NCBI RefSeq assembly: GCF_904842695.1
Contig: NZ_CAJGWQ010000008.1
Coordinates: forward strand, 42,866 to 106,865
Source of the DNA: Gulosibacter hominis
GTDB taxonomy: Bacteria > Actinomycetota > Actinomycetes > Actinomycetales > Microbacteriaceae
DNA length: 64,000 nt
Direction: 5' to 3'
Position numbers and translations under genes: made by a program. Positions 38,523 through 46,660 of the stretch are shown here, one piece after another. Within the stretch, counting starts at the first letter, position 1. Every line of letters starts with the position of its first letter. The notes below the pieces were generated by a model. The model did no database searches. It was given only the letters and a program-made list of their open reading frames with translations, and was not told where the DNA came from.

Positions 38523-38601
38523 GCTCGCTCGATATAGATCAGTGTCGTTGCGCATCCGATCGATTTTGGGTGATGCGGTCTGCTTGCATCCGGATAAAAA
38601 A

Positions 38602-38635
38602 TAGCTGGTCGCCACACGAAGGTGGCGACCAGCTA
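38602..38635. terminator. bidirectional terminator between MFS and mscL
   Basis: TAGCTGGTCGCCAC (38602-38615) pairs with GTGGCGACCAGCTA (38622-38635); A-rich sequence flanks it on the left and right. Confidence 0.88.
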
Positions 38636-38649
38636 GAGAAATATCGACG

Positions 38650-39051
38650 CTACTGCTGCTGCTTGTTTGCGGCGAGCAGGTCGCGAATTTCGGTGAGCAG
38701 CTCGGCCTCGGAAGGCGCTGCCGCCTCGGGCTCGGGCTTGTGGCCGTGACGCATGATGTAGGCGCGCTCATTGAGCTTGTTGAACGGCAGCACGATCACG
38801 AAGTAGACGACGGCGGCAATGATCAAGAAGTTGATGATGGCGGCGATAACCGCACCCACACCGAACTTCACGGGGCCGATCTGCAGTACCGCATCGGCGA
38901 TGCTGTCGGCGTTGAACACGGCAGCGATCAGCGGGTCAAAGATGCCCGCAACCAGCGCATCAACGATGGCGGTGAAAGCCGCACCGATGATAACCGCGGT
39001 GGCAAGTTCGATGACATTGCCACGCATAATGAATTCTTTAAAGCCCTTCAC
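38650..39051 (-). CDS. mscL: large-conductance mechanosensitive channel
   Basis: The 133-aa channel subunit starts V-K-G-F-K-E-F-I-M-R-G-N-V-I-E-L-A, the amphipathic S1 helix and first span of MscL, has the second span near 66-90 and a C-terminal helix (E-A-E-L-L-T-E-I-R-D-L-L). It forms a pentamer that opens at hypo-osmotic shock. GTG 39051 is chosen for the start as AAGGA lies 6 nt upstream. Confidence 0.95.
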   Translation of the reverse strand: MKGFKEFIMRGNVIELATAVIIGAAFTAIVDALVAGIFDPLIAAVFNADSIADAVLQIGPVKFGVGAVIAAIINFLIIAAVVYFVIVLPFNKLNERAYIMRHGHKPEPEAAAPSEAELLTEIRDLLAANKQQQ

Positions 39052-39131
39052 TGGGGTCCTTTGCATTCGATAGACAGTGAACGTCAGTCATTCTATGTGG
39101 ATCTGGCGTCATTAACAGGCGGGCTGAGCAA

Positions 39132-39785
39132 CTATCCGGTGAATTCGATGCACTGAGTTGGTGTCACCACACCATCAACACGGACATCGTGCGGGGCCAG
39201 TGGTACCGAGTCGACCAGTTCATCGTCGTGGATGAGTGCAAAAACCGGGGGGCACTGCGTGCACGAATCGAGCATCCGGTCGTAGTAGCCGCCGCCCCAG
39301 CCGAGTCGGCCGCCCCAGCGGTCAACGCGGGCGGCGGGGCAGATCACGAGATCGACACTGTCGAATTCAATCGGCGCGACGGGAACTCCCACCGGTTCGG
39401 GAACCCGCAACTGTTCATTTTGCCGATATTCGCCAGTGTCGACCACCCAGTCGAGCAGCCCATCCTCGCGCGAGATCGGCAGCAGCACCGTGATGCCGGC
39501 CGTGCGCGCCCAGCGCAAAAACGGATCGAGCTGCGGTTCAAGCGGGGTCGACAAAAACGCTGCCACCCGCTTTGCGTTTCGGCTGGTTACCAGCTCTTGC
39601 AGCCGGGTGGTGATTGCGTCGCCGAGCGCGTTGCGTTCAGCCTCAGAACGGGCCATTCGACGCTCGCGCGTTTCGATTCGCAGAGCGCGTTTTGCCTGCA
39701 CGATTGGGTCATCAGCCGGAGGAGTGTCGAGTACCGATCCGGGAACCATCGGGTCGGGAGTTTCGGGCGCGTCGAAGCTGCTCAT
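39132..39785 (-). CDS. 5-formyltetrahydrofolate cyclo-ligase
   Basis: The 217-aa protein has the K-R-A-L-R-I-E-T-R N-terminal helix, F-L-S-T-P-L-E-P-Q-L-D and the family signature W-G-G-G-Y-Y-D-R-M-L. It converts 5-formyl-THF to 5,10-methenyl-THF with ATP. TACTCT is 6 nt before the ATG, the gap being GGAGGT itself. It is divergent from galU. Confidence 0.92.
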   Translation of the reverse strand: MSSFDAPETPDPMVPGSVLDTPPADDPIVQAKRALRIETRERRMARSEAERNALGDAITTRLQELVTSRNAKRVAAFLSTPLEPQLDPFLRWARTAGITVLLPISREDGLLDWVVDTGEYRQNEQLRVPEPVGVPVAPIEFDSVDLVICPAARVDRWGGRLGWGGGYYDRMLDSCTQCPPVFALIHDDELVDSVPLAPHDVRVDGVVTPTQCIEFTG

Positions 39786-39845
39786 ACCTCCAGAGTAGGC
39801 GTGGGTTCATGTCGAAAGCTGCAATGAGTGGGTAACATGCTCGCC

Positions 39846-40781
39846 ATGGCTCGACGCGTAACCAAAGCAGTAATTCCCGCAGCTGGTCTCGGCACCAGAT
39901 TTTTGCCAGCCACCAAGGCCATCCCGAAAGAAATGCTGCCGGTGGTCGACCGGCCGGCCATTCAGTATGTGGTTGAAGAGGCCGCCGGAGCCGGGTTGAC
40001 CGATCTGCTCATGGTTACCGGGCGCAACAAGACGCCGCTTGAAAACCACTTCGACCGGGTTGCCGAGCTCGAAGAGACTCTCGCGCAGCGCGGCGATGAA
40101 GAAAAACTCGCGGCGGTTCGTGCCCCGCAAGAGCTCGCCGATATGCACTATTTGCGGCAGGGCAACCCGCTCGGTCTCGGTCACGCGGTGCTGCGGGCCC
40201 ACCAGCATGTTGGCAATGACAGCTTCGGAGTGCTGCTCGGTGACGACATCATCGTCGGTGGCGATGAACTGATGCGCGAAATGATCCGGGTGCATGAGGC
40301 CACCGGCGCCAGTGTGATTGCGGTGCAAGAAGTGCCAATGGAGGATGTCCGTTCGTACGGCGTTGTCAGCCCGCGCCTGGTAGATGGCGAGCCCGAGCGC
40401 GTGGACGGTTTCCGCTGGCCCTGCGTGCGGTTGGCTGAACTTGTCGAAAAACCCGAACCCGAACAGGCACCGTCGAATCTCGCCGTGCTTGGCCGCTATG
40501 TGTTGCGCCCCGAAGTGTTCGATGTGCTCGAGCAAACTGCACCCGGCCGCGGCGGCGAAATTCAGCTCACCGACGCGCTGCAAGTGCTCGCCAAAAATCC
40601 CGACATCGGTGGCGGTGTGATTGCGCTGGTGTTTGATGGGCGCCGCTATGACACCGGCAACAAGCTCGACTATGTGAAAGCCAACCTCGAGCTCGCCTCG
40701 CAGCACCCGAATATTGGTGCCGAGCTGCGAGCCTGGCTGCGCGAAAACATCGATCAGCTCGCCGGCCCGCCCGAGGCATGA
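39846..40781 (+). CDS. galU: UTP-glucose-1-phosphate uridylyltransferase
   Basis: The 311-aa enzyme has the nucleotide site P-A-A-G-L-G-T-R-F-L-P-A-T-K and P-K-E-M-L-P-V-V-D, V-E-K-P and R-Y-D-T-G-N-K-L-D-Y at the sugar site. It makes UDP-glucose for cell wall and storage sugars. ATG 39846 is chosen; ATG 39837 or GTG 39828 in frame are possible. The stop overlaps the start of the GNAT gene by ATGA. Confidence 0.95.
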   Translation: MARRVTKAVIPAAGLGTRFLPATKAIPKEMLPVVDRPAIQYVVEEAAGAGLTDLLMVTGRNKTPLENHFDRVAELEETLAQRGDEEKLAAVRAPQELADMHYLRQGNPLGLGHAVLRAHQHVGNDSFGVLLGDDIIVGGDELMREMIRVHEATGASVIAVQEVPMEDVRSYGVVSPRLVDGEPERVDGFRWPCVRLAELVEKPEPEQAPSNLAVLGRYVLRPEVFDVLEQTAPGRGGEIQLTDALQVLAKNPDIGGGVIALVFDGRRYDTGNKLDYVKANLELASQHPNIGAELRAWLRENIDQLAGPPEA

Positions 40782-41413
40782 TCCAGATGCTGCCCGGCTC
40801 ATTCGTGCCGGTGCTCAACGACGGCGAGCTGCGGCTGCGGTGCGTGCGACTGCGGGATGCGCGCGAGCTCGAAGCGGTGCTGCTGCGTGACCGCGAGTGG
40901 CTGCAACCTTGGGAAGCAACGCTGCCGGGGGATGAAGGACGCTGGGACGTTCGTGCGGGCATCCGTAGTCTGCTTGATCTTGCCGGGCAGGGCCTGGCGC
41001 TGCCCTTTGTGATGTCGATTGACCAGACCATCGTTGGGCAGTTGACCGTGTCGAATATTCAGCACGGGGCCGTGCTCTCGGCGTCAATCGGCTACTGGGT
41101 GAGTAAAGATCTCGCCGGTCGCGGGCTCACGCCGAGGGCGGTGGCGATGGCGACCGACTATTGCTTTCAACAGATGAAGCTGCACCGAATCGAGATTTGT
41201 ATTCGGCCTGAAAATGCCGCATCACTGCGGGTGGTGCAAAAGCTGGGATTTCGATATGAGGGGTATCGCCGCGGCTATATCCATATCGATGGCGACTGGC
41301 GCGACCACTTTTGTTTCGCACTGCTGGCAGAGGAAGTGCCCGAGGGCATCCTCAATCGCTGGCGCGCCGGCCGGGTGGATGAGTCGGTGGCGCGCGTGAC
41401 CTGGCCGACTTAA
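40778..41413 (+). CDS. RimJ/RimL-type GNAT acetyltransferase
   Basis: The 211-aa protein resembles RimJ: L-R-L-R-C-V-R-L-R-D-A-R-E-L, E-W-L-Q-P-W-E-A-T, then W-V-S-K-D-L-A-G-R-G-L-T-P (acetyl-CoA loop) and R-P-E-N-A-A-S-L-R-V-V-Q-K-L-G-F-R-Y-E-G. It may acetylate the N-terminus of a ribosomal protein. It overlaps galU by 4 nt and is the second gene of that unit, an order common in Microbacteriaceae. Confidence 0.9.
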   Translation: MIQMLPGSFVPVLNDGELRLRCVRLRDARELEAVLLRDREWLQPWEATLPGDEGRWDVRAGIRSLLDLAGQGLALPFVMSIDQTIVGQLTVSNIQHGAVLSASIGYWVSKDLAGRGLTPRAVAMATDYCFQQMKLHRIEICIRPENAASLRVVQKLGFRYEGYRRGYIHIDGDWRDHFCFALLAEEVPEGILNRWRAGRVDESVARVTWPT

Positions 41414-41511
41414 ACAGGAATTTTGCAGTTTTGTGACGCATTTGGGTGAGTAATTAGGACACACCCGTATCAATTCGTCACATTGGTCACAGCCGTACCT
41501 AGCTTTATGGC

Positions 41512-42834
41512 ATGGAAATGTTGACGGGAATCAGTGGCGTGGCAATTGTGTTGCTCGCACTGCTTGTCGTCGCCGTTTTTGTTCCCGGCTGGGTGCGCGA
41601 CCACAACGCTCGCCAATCACAGCGCTACGCGATCCAGCTGCAGCAGACCATGCGGGCACTCGCCGAAACCTGCGAACGACCCGAACTTGTGGATATCGAA
41701 GCCAGCGCCCGGAATGTGCGTGCGCAGCGGCGTGAACTGCGGCGCGCAACCCAGGCCGAAGCTAAACTCGAGCGGGAGCGTGCCCGGCTCGAAGCGCAGC
41801 GGCGTGAGCAAGAGGTAGAACTGCAGCGCGAGCGCCAACGCCTCGAAACCGAACAGATTGAGCAGGAGCTGCGTGAGCAACGCATCCGCGAACAGGCGTG
41901 GCGCACCGCGGCGAAACTGCGCGAAGCAGAACTTGAAACCGAGCGTGAGCGAGCGGAGGCAGCAATAGTGGATGCACAGGCACGGCAGCAGGCAAGTGCG
42001 CGCGCGCGAGCCGCAGCCGAAGCAGAACTCCAACGCGAAGCGGCCCTGCAGGCCGACCGCGCCACAGCACAGGATCGCTGGGCCAACGGTGCCTCGGGTG
42101 CGCAGCGCGCTGACGCTCGCCGTCGCACCGGTGAAATTCCCACTGGCGATGCGCGTGGCGAGGCGGCGGCCCGTCGACGTCGCGGCCGGCTGGCATCCAC
42201 CGGCGTGGGATTTGTCGGGCTGATTCTGGTGATCGCAGGATGGCTGCTGCTCGGCGGTGTCGCCCGGGCTGTGCTCGTGGTGCTTGGGCTGGCGCTTATC
42301 GGAGGAGCAGCGTGGATGCTGCACCGCATCCATCGTGTGGCACAGGCCGCGCTGCGAGAGGCTAGTGTGCCCGCTCCGGTTGGTGAACCTGCTGCCGAAC
42401 CGCAGGAAGCCGTCGCTGTCGCAAACGATGAACCGATCGTTCACGATATTGAACCCATCGTGTCGACTCCGGCGCCGGCGAAGGGTACCGAGTGGACACC
42501 GGTGAAACTGCCAAAGCCGCTGTATCTTGAGCGGGCAACGGCCGACGAGCTTGACCCGACCGACCCGGACGGGCCCGGCGGGCAGCGCGACGAGCAGTTC
42601 GATCGCGACCTGGCCGCGCTGCTGCACGAGGAAGCCGCAAAGTCGACGGCGGCGCTGCGCGAGGCACACCAACAGGTTGAGAGCAATCGATTTGCCACGC
42701 AGCTGCGGCCGATGCGAGCGATCACGGTTGATGGTCAACTGAACGAGCGGCTCGACCAGCTCGAAGCGCTCGCAGCAGAGCCAGGTGATTGCAGCGATTT
42801 GGATGCGGTGCTGCGCCGGCGTCGCGCCGGGTAG
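41512..42834 (+). CDS. membrane protein with long coiled coil
   Basis: The 440-aa protein has an N-terminal span (about 5-27), then a charged coiled coil of Glu/Arg/Gln/Ala-rich heptads from about residue 60 to 185, an Arg-rich linker, two further spans (about 228-250 and 253-270) and an acidic C-terminal region. Related proteins follow the galU-rimJ unit in this family (recollection), with no assigned function. A scaffold role at the envelope or division site is possible but inferred only from its build. GTCACA words before the start may be promoter-related. Confidence 0.7.
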   Translation: MEMLTGISGVAIVLLALLVVAVFVPGWVRDHNARQSQRYAIQLQQTMRALAETCERPELVDIEASARNVRAQRRELRRATQAEAKLERERARLEAQRREQEVELQRERQRLETEQIEQELREQRIREQAWRTAAKLREAELETERERAEAAIVDAQARQQASARARAAAEAELQREAALQADRATAQDRWANGASGAQRADARRRTGEIPTGDARGEAAARRRRGRLASTGVGFVGLILVIAGWLLLGGVARAVLVVLGLALIGGAAWMLHRIHRVAQAALREASVPAPVGEPAAEPQEAVAVANDEPIVHDIEPIVSTPAPAKGTEWTPVKLPKPLYLERATADELDPTDPDGPGGQRDEQFDRDLAALLHEEAAKSTAALREAHQQVESNRFATQLRPMRAITVDGQLNERLDQLEALAAEPGDCSDLDAVLRRRRAG

Positions 42835-42882
42835 CGAGCGCTGTTGCGGGCGCGCTGTTCACTGGGCGCATTTGCTGGGCGC

Positions 42883-42930
42883 TGGTTATTGGGCCCTGTT
42901 TGTTTATTGGGCTCTGTTCGTTTATTGGGA
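42883..42930 (+). repeat. 18-bp tandem repeat
   Basis: TTATTGGGCCCTGTTTGT is followed directly by TTATTGGGCTCTGTTCGT and by the partial unit TTATTGGGA. It lies between two envelope-type genes and is richer in A/T than its surroundings. Confidence 0.75.
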
Positions 42931-43005
42931 AAAGCGCGCGGCGTGCTCTAAAATTGAGTGTCTTCATCCCGGTTCGGCTCCGGGGATTCATGTCTGGGGG
43001 ATGCA

Positions 43006-43932
43006 GTGGCTGACGAAATCGATGACCCGTTCGCGGGTGCCGACGATCAGGCCATTGACGTTCCCGAAGGCGAGTTTTCAGCGGAGGGTGATGACCACGC
43101 GCGCATCGGGTCGACAAGCGCCCGCGCCCGTGGGGGTGGGCCGCTAGCGGTTTGGCGTTCGGCATCTCGTCAGCGTCAGCTGCAGTGGGTTACCGCGGCC
43201 GCGATTGTGGTTGTGGTGCTTTTGTTGTTGCCGACGGTGTTTTCGGTGGTTGGCACCGCGCAACGTGCGCGGGCTCAGGCGTTGGCGACCGAGAACATTG
43301 GCGTGATTCAGCTGGGCGACGATGTGATGGATGCACGCGCGCAGGTTGATCCGCTTTTTGGCTGTTATGCGGTGTCGGCAACTTTTGCGCCGCAGAAGGC
43401 GAGTGACCAGATGCGCGGTTTGCTTGATGAAACCAGCGAGTCGGTCTACAAAAACGATGCCGGGTTCACGCAGAGCAAGGTTGATGAAACGAAGAAGTTC
43501 TTCGTGGAGCAGTATGCGCGCGGGCTTGCCGACCAGGTCGAGCCGAAGCTTGATGAGTGGTACGAAGCTGACTGGTCGACGATGGAGGAAGCTCGCGAGG
43601 CCGAGCAGAAGCTGCGTGGGAACCTGAGCATCGATCGAATCGACCAGCTTTGCGCGAATGTTCGTGATCTCGGGGCGGCGCTTGGCGCGGTGCGCGACGA
43701 GCATATGGAGTACTCGCAGTCGTATGTGCCGCCGCCTCCGCCGCCGCCATCGCCGGAACCGACGCCCACTGAGACTCCAAAGAAGACTGAGGAACCTAAG
43801 GAGACGAAGGAGCCGCAGCCCAGTGAAGACAACGCTCCTGACAAACCGGACGAGACGGCTCCCGAGACACCACAGCCCGGTGATAGCAGTGGCGGAGGTA
43901 CCAGCGGCATCATCGGCGGCGGCAGTGGTTAG
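43006..43932 (+). CDS. single-span membrane protein with Pro-rich tail
   Basis: The 308-aa protein has a cytosolic acidic N-terminus, one span (about 66-88), an extracellular helical domain (about 90-235) with two Cys (F-G-C-Y and Q-L-C-A) and a C-terminal tail of Pro, Thr, Lys and Glu ending in Gly/Ser repeats. The domain may bridge via a disulfide. GTG 43006 follows GGGGGA. The tail recalls wall-spanning regions of actinobacterial surface proteins. No family is recognised. Confidence 0.7.
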   Translation: MADEIDDPFAGADDQAIDVPEGEFSAEGDDHARIGSTSARARGGGPLAVWRSASRQRQLQWVTAAAIVVVVLLLLPTVFSVVGTAQRARAQALATENIGVIQLGDDVMDARAQVDPLFGCYAVSATFAPQKASDQMRGLLDETSESVYKNDAGFTQSKVDETKKFFVEQYARGLADQVEPKLDEWYEADWSTMEEAREAEQKLRGNLSIDRIDQLCANVRDLGAALGAVRDEHMEYSQSYVPPPPPPPSPEPTPTETPKKTEEPKETKEPQPSEDNAPDKPDETAPETPQPGDSSGGGTSGIIGGGSG

Positions 43933-43974
43933 CTGGGCCACCTCGGAGCGGTGCTAGGCTGTAGGGATACTCAC

Positions 43975-44047
43975 GGGCCTATGGCGCAGTTGGTAGCGCG
44001 TCTCGTTCGCAATGAGAAGGTCACGGGTTCGAATCCCGTTAGGTCCA
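43975..44047 (+). tRNA. tRNA-Ala (anticodon CGC)
   Basis: Cloverleaf: acceptor GGGCCTA/TAGGTCC, D arm GCGC/GCGC, anticodon stem TCTCG/TGAGA with loop TTCGCAA (CGC, codon GCG), T arm ACGGG-TTCGAAT-CCCGT. CCA is not encoded. Its 3' end is duplicated at 44293 and 52170, marking it as the target of an integrating element. Confidence 0.97.
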
Positions 44048-44048
44048 C
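44029..44048 (+). repeat. attachment-type repeat copy 1 (in tRNA-Ala)
   Basis: tcgaatcccgttaggtccac, the 3' end of tRNA-Ala plus one base; the other copies are identical over these 20 bp. Confidence 0.85.
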
Positions 44049-44052
44049 TAAT

Positions 44053-44082
44053 AAAAACGGTCCCCGTGAGGGGGCCGTTTTT
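44053..44082 (+). terminator. terminator after tRNA-Ala
   Basis: AAAAACGGTCCCC (44053-44065) pairs with GGGGGCCGTTTTT (44070-44082), one T-G pair, 4-nt loop. Confidence 0.85.
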
Positions 44083-44111
44083 CGTTGGTGAGTTTGGCAG
44101 GGTTGGGCCCA

Positions 44112-44160
44112 CAGCGCCGGAGGCTCCGCGCGTCGTGTGCGACGCGCGGAGATGGCGCTG
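44112..44160. repeat. GC-rich palindrome 1
   Basis: A perfect 12-bp-arm hairpin CTCCGCGCGTCG-tgtg-CGACGCGCGGAG (44124-44151) is nested within CAGCGCC/GGCGCTG arms. Confidence 0.8.
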
Positions 44161-44175
44161 GGGAGAACCCGTAGT

Positions 44176-44199
44176 GGGGCCCCGTCGGCGAGGGGCCCC
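44176..44199. repeat. GC-rich palindrome shared with 52111-52134
   Basis: GGGGCCCC-gtcggcga-GGGGCCCC. The surrounding 43 bp (44163-44205) are identical to 52098-52140 near the other island end. Confidence 0.8.
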
Positions 44200-44251
44200 G
44201 CGCGCCGCTGGCGCGTGGGGGAGCTGATGGGTGGGGCCCCGTCGCTGGAGG

Positions 44252-44279
44252 CTCCGCGCGTCGTTTGCGACGCGTGGAG
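44252..44279. repeat. GC-rich palindrome 2
   Basis: CTCCGCGCGTCG-tttg-CGACGCGTGGAG, a near copy of palindrome 1. Confidence 0.8.
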
Positions 44280-44292
44280 ATGGCGTGGGGAG

Positions 44293-44312
44293 TCGAATCC
44301 CGTTAGGTCCAC
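44293..44312 (+). repeat. attachment-type repeat copy 2
   Basis: An identical 20-bp copy of the tRNA-Ala 3' end preceded by GGGGAG, as is copy 3. The serine recombinase remnant ends inside it. Confidence 0.85.
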
Positions 44313-44844
44313 GTAAGATGAGAAAATCGAAACTGCCCCGCCTGATGGCGGGGCAGTTTTGTTTCTGCGGTGACGTGCGCCGGAGCGTCGATGCTGGTGT
44401 GGGCAAGGACGCTGGCGGTGGTCTCGTCGGGTGTGTAGGTGGCGTTCTCTTCGTCGTCGATGGTGATGCGGGTGAACAGGGCGCGGTTGAGGATGCGTCG
44501 TTCGGCTGGGTCGCACTTGTTGTAGAGGTCGTCGAGGTCGACGAGGAGTTCGGTGAGCTGGTCCAAGCCTGTTCGGGCGTCGGCGTAGGTGTCGGTGAGG
44601 TTGTCGAGCCGGGTGGTGATCTGGTCGAGGCTGGCGCGGATGCGGTCTTGTTCGCTTTTGAGGAGGTCGAGGGGGATCGCGTCGGCGTAGTGGGCTTGGA
44701 CGAGTTTGAGGCGTTCGGCTTCGAGCTTGTCGCGCTGGGCGGTCAGGAGCTTGCGTTCGTCCTTGCTGGATCCTTCGAGCTGGTCGAATACGTCGTTGAG
44801 GACCTTCCGGACGCGCTCCGCCTGGGTCCCAGGACGTTCTTGCC
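44303..44844 (-). pseudogene. C-terminal remnant of a large serine recombinase
   Basis: The minus-strand frame from about 44844 to the stop at 44303 reads E-R-V-R-K-V-L-N-D-V-F then coiled-coil helices (D-E-R-K-L-L-T-A-Q-R-D-K-L-E-A-E-R) and L-Y-N-K-C-D-P-A-E-R-R-I-L-N-R-A-L-F, typical of the C-terminal coiled-coil region of large serine recombinases. The catalytic Ser domain and the Zn ribbon are absent; upstream the sequence joins a truncated MFS gene in another frame. The stop lies within the attachment-type repeat, as expected for an integrase encoded at the edge of its element. A hairpin (AACTGCCCCGCC/GGCGGGGCAGTT) sits in the 3' end. Confidence 0.8.
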
Positions 44845-44849
44845 GATGC

Positions 44850-45437
44850 GCGAGCCGTTGGCGCGTAGATGGCCGCCAACAAGAAGGTCACGAGGGCAAA
44901 GGGGACGTTGATGAGGAGGACCGAGCCCCACCAGAACCACTCCAGGAGCAGGCCTCCAACGAGCGGACCGAAGGCAATGCCACCGATCGAGACACTCGAC
45001 CAAACAGCGATGGCGACGTTGCGCTCATCCTCGTCCTCGAACGTGAACCGGATGATCGCGAGTGTCGCGGGCAGCATCAGTGCTGCACCCACCGCGAGTA
45101 GTGCCCGCGCGACGATCAGCACCCACGCGTTTGGAGAGAAGGCTGCGAGTAGGGAAGCTATCCCGAACGCGCTGATGCCAATCTGGAACACCAGCTTGTG
45201 TCCGAACCTATCCCCGAGCGTCCTGGTGCCCAGCAGTAGGCCAGTCATGACGAGGGGCTACATGTTGGTGATCCACAGTGACTCACTTACGCTCGCCGAC
45301 AACTCGTCCGTCAGAAGAGGCATGACCACGTAGAGAATCGAAGTGTCGACCGTTGCAAGCAGCAAACCGAGAGAGACGGCGATGAGCACGAACCACCGTG
45401 TTCGCTGCGAGGCCGGCGCAGGGGGATCTTGAGTCAT
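44850..45437 (-). pseudogene. truncated MFS drug-efflux gene (QacA/SmvA-like) with nonsense codon
   Basis: From ATG 45437 the frame gives T-V-D-T-S-I-L-Y-V-V-M-P-L-L and S-L-W-I-T-N-M, then a TAG (near 45260) where related 14-span exporters have Tyr (W-I-T-N-M-Y-P-L-V), then continues L-G-D-R-F-G-H-K-L and on to F-A-L-V-T-F-L-L-A-A-I-Y-A-P. Only about 195 of some 480-500 residues remain; the rest has been replaced by the recombinase remnant. It is a relic of a multidrug or antiseptic exporter, and non-functional as read. Confidence 0.82.
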
Positions 45438-45522
45438 CTCAGCCTTTCAATATGCCGATACGTCGTCAGAGCGCGGTAGATTTCGGAGCCTCGTACAGGG
45501 AGGATGAAAGTCAGACTCCCGA

Positions 45523-46601
45523 TCATTGGCGCATGTGCTCGGAGGCAAGTCGCGCGAAGATGAGTGTGTCGGTCCATTCGCCCTTGCTGAACCAGTCCTG
45601 GACGTGATGTGCTTCGAGCCGGAGCCCGACACGACGAGCCAGTGCTGCCGAGGCGCTGTTTCGGGCATCCATCTGCGCGGTGATGCGGTGGAGCCGGTAG
45701 TGGTCAAACCCGAGGGCGAGCACTGCTCGGACGGCTTCGCTGGCGAAACCTTGCCCACCGTGCGCCGGGTCGAGAACCCACCCGATCTCGCCTTGACGGT
45801 GCTCGTGATCGGTGAGCCAAACGTGACGTCTCCGATCGGGACGCCGTCATGCTCGATGACCAGCGCAAGCGCGCCAGTCTCGCCATCGATGTCAGTCTTC
45901 GCTAGGCGTTCGGTGAGCTTGTCGTGGGTGACTTCCGCGGTCCATGGCTCGTCCAGCAGGTAGCGGGCAACGTCGGGTCGCGAGTACAGCTCGTGAAGCC
46001 ATTCGGCATCGTGGGCGTTATGTGGACGGAGCCGAAGCCGCTCCGTCGCCAACGGCCACTGGGCGGTGGGCTTGAGGTCGCGCCGGTAATGGAATAGTTC
46101 CTCGCACTGTCCTGCGGGCGTGGTCCCTGCGGATCGCTCGACCTCACGGAACCCTGCGGTCGTCAAGCATCGCTGGGAGGCCTTGTTCTCCGGGAGTGTG
46201 CGTGCCGTCAAGGTTCGAAGTCCACTGTTGTGTGCGAAGCGCGATGCCAGCTCCAGTCCTCGACGGGCGTGCCCCTCTCCGCGTGCATCGGGGTGAATCC
46301 AGAATCCGACCTCGGCGGCCTGGGAGCTGACGTCGAAGAGCACCAAGGAGCCCACGAACCGGTCCGTCTCGGCGTCGGCAAGTGCGAGGACTGCCAAGGT
46401 GCCCGACGACAGGCCCGCCGCAACTTCTTCGCGGATCATGCGTTGCACGGACTCGGGGGTGTAGTCGGGCTCGGGCAGGTGGCCGAAGCGCCGCACAGCT
46501 TCATCCTTGGTGCCGGCTGCATACGTGTCTGCGTCCAGCTCTGAGAGGGGGCGTAGGCGAGTGTTCTCATAGGTGATCGGAAGGGTGGTGGCATCCAGCA
46601 T
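45523..46601 (-). pseudogene. tandem GNAT acetyltransferase gene with frameshift
   Basis: The N-terminal GNAT domain (W-I-H-P-D-A-R-G-E-G-H-A-R-R-G-L) is followed by a second one starting T-E-R-L-R-L-R-P-H-N. Near 45822 the frame changes: the open frame becomes nonsense, whereas the neighbouring frame resumes V-W-L-T-D-H-E-H, G-W-V-L-D-P-A-H-G-G-Q-G-F and A-L-G-F-D-H-Y-R-L to the stop at 45523. Restoring one base would give about 360 residues. Either the gene is broken or there is a sequencing error. Double-GNAT proteins may modify drugs or proteins; the substrate is unknown. TAGGTT lies 6 nt before the ATG. Confidence 0.8.
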
Positions 46602-46607
46602 GCGCTA

Positions 46608-46654
46608 AACCTAACATAAAATGGATAGCTAACTGAAGCGTGTTTGGTTAGGCT
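46608..46654. promoter_or_regulatory. divergent promoters of the GNAT and TetR genes
   Basis: The 59-bp gap holds TAGGTT (minus strand, 46613-46608) 6 nt before the GNAT ATG and TAGGCT (46649-46654) 6 nt before the TetR GTG. The TetR protein could control both by binding between them. Confidence 0.5.
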
Positions 46655-46660
46655 GGTGGG

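Noticed and set aside
41617..42738. 373-codon minus-strand frame rich in Cys, Phe and Arg
   Set aside because: Antisense shadow of the coiled-coil gene at 41512.
44231..44911. 226-codon plus-strand frame rich in Gly, Val and Glu
   Set aside because: It mirrors the recombinase remnant, which has recognisable coiled-coil and C-terminal motifs on the other strand.
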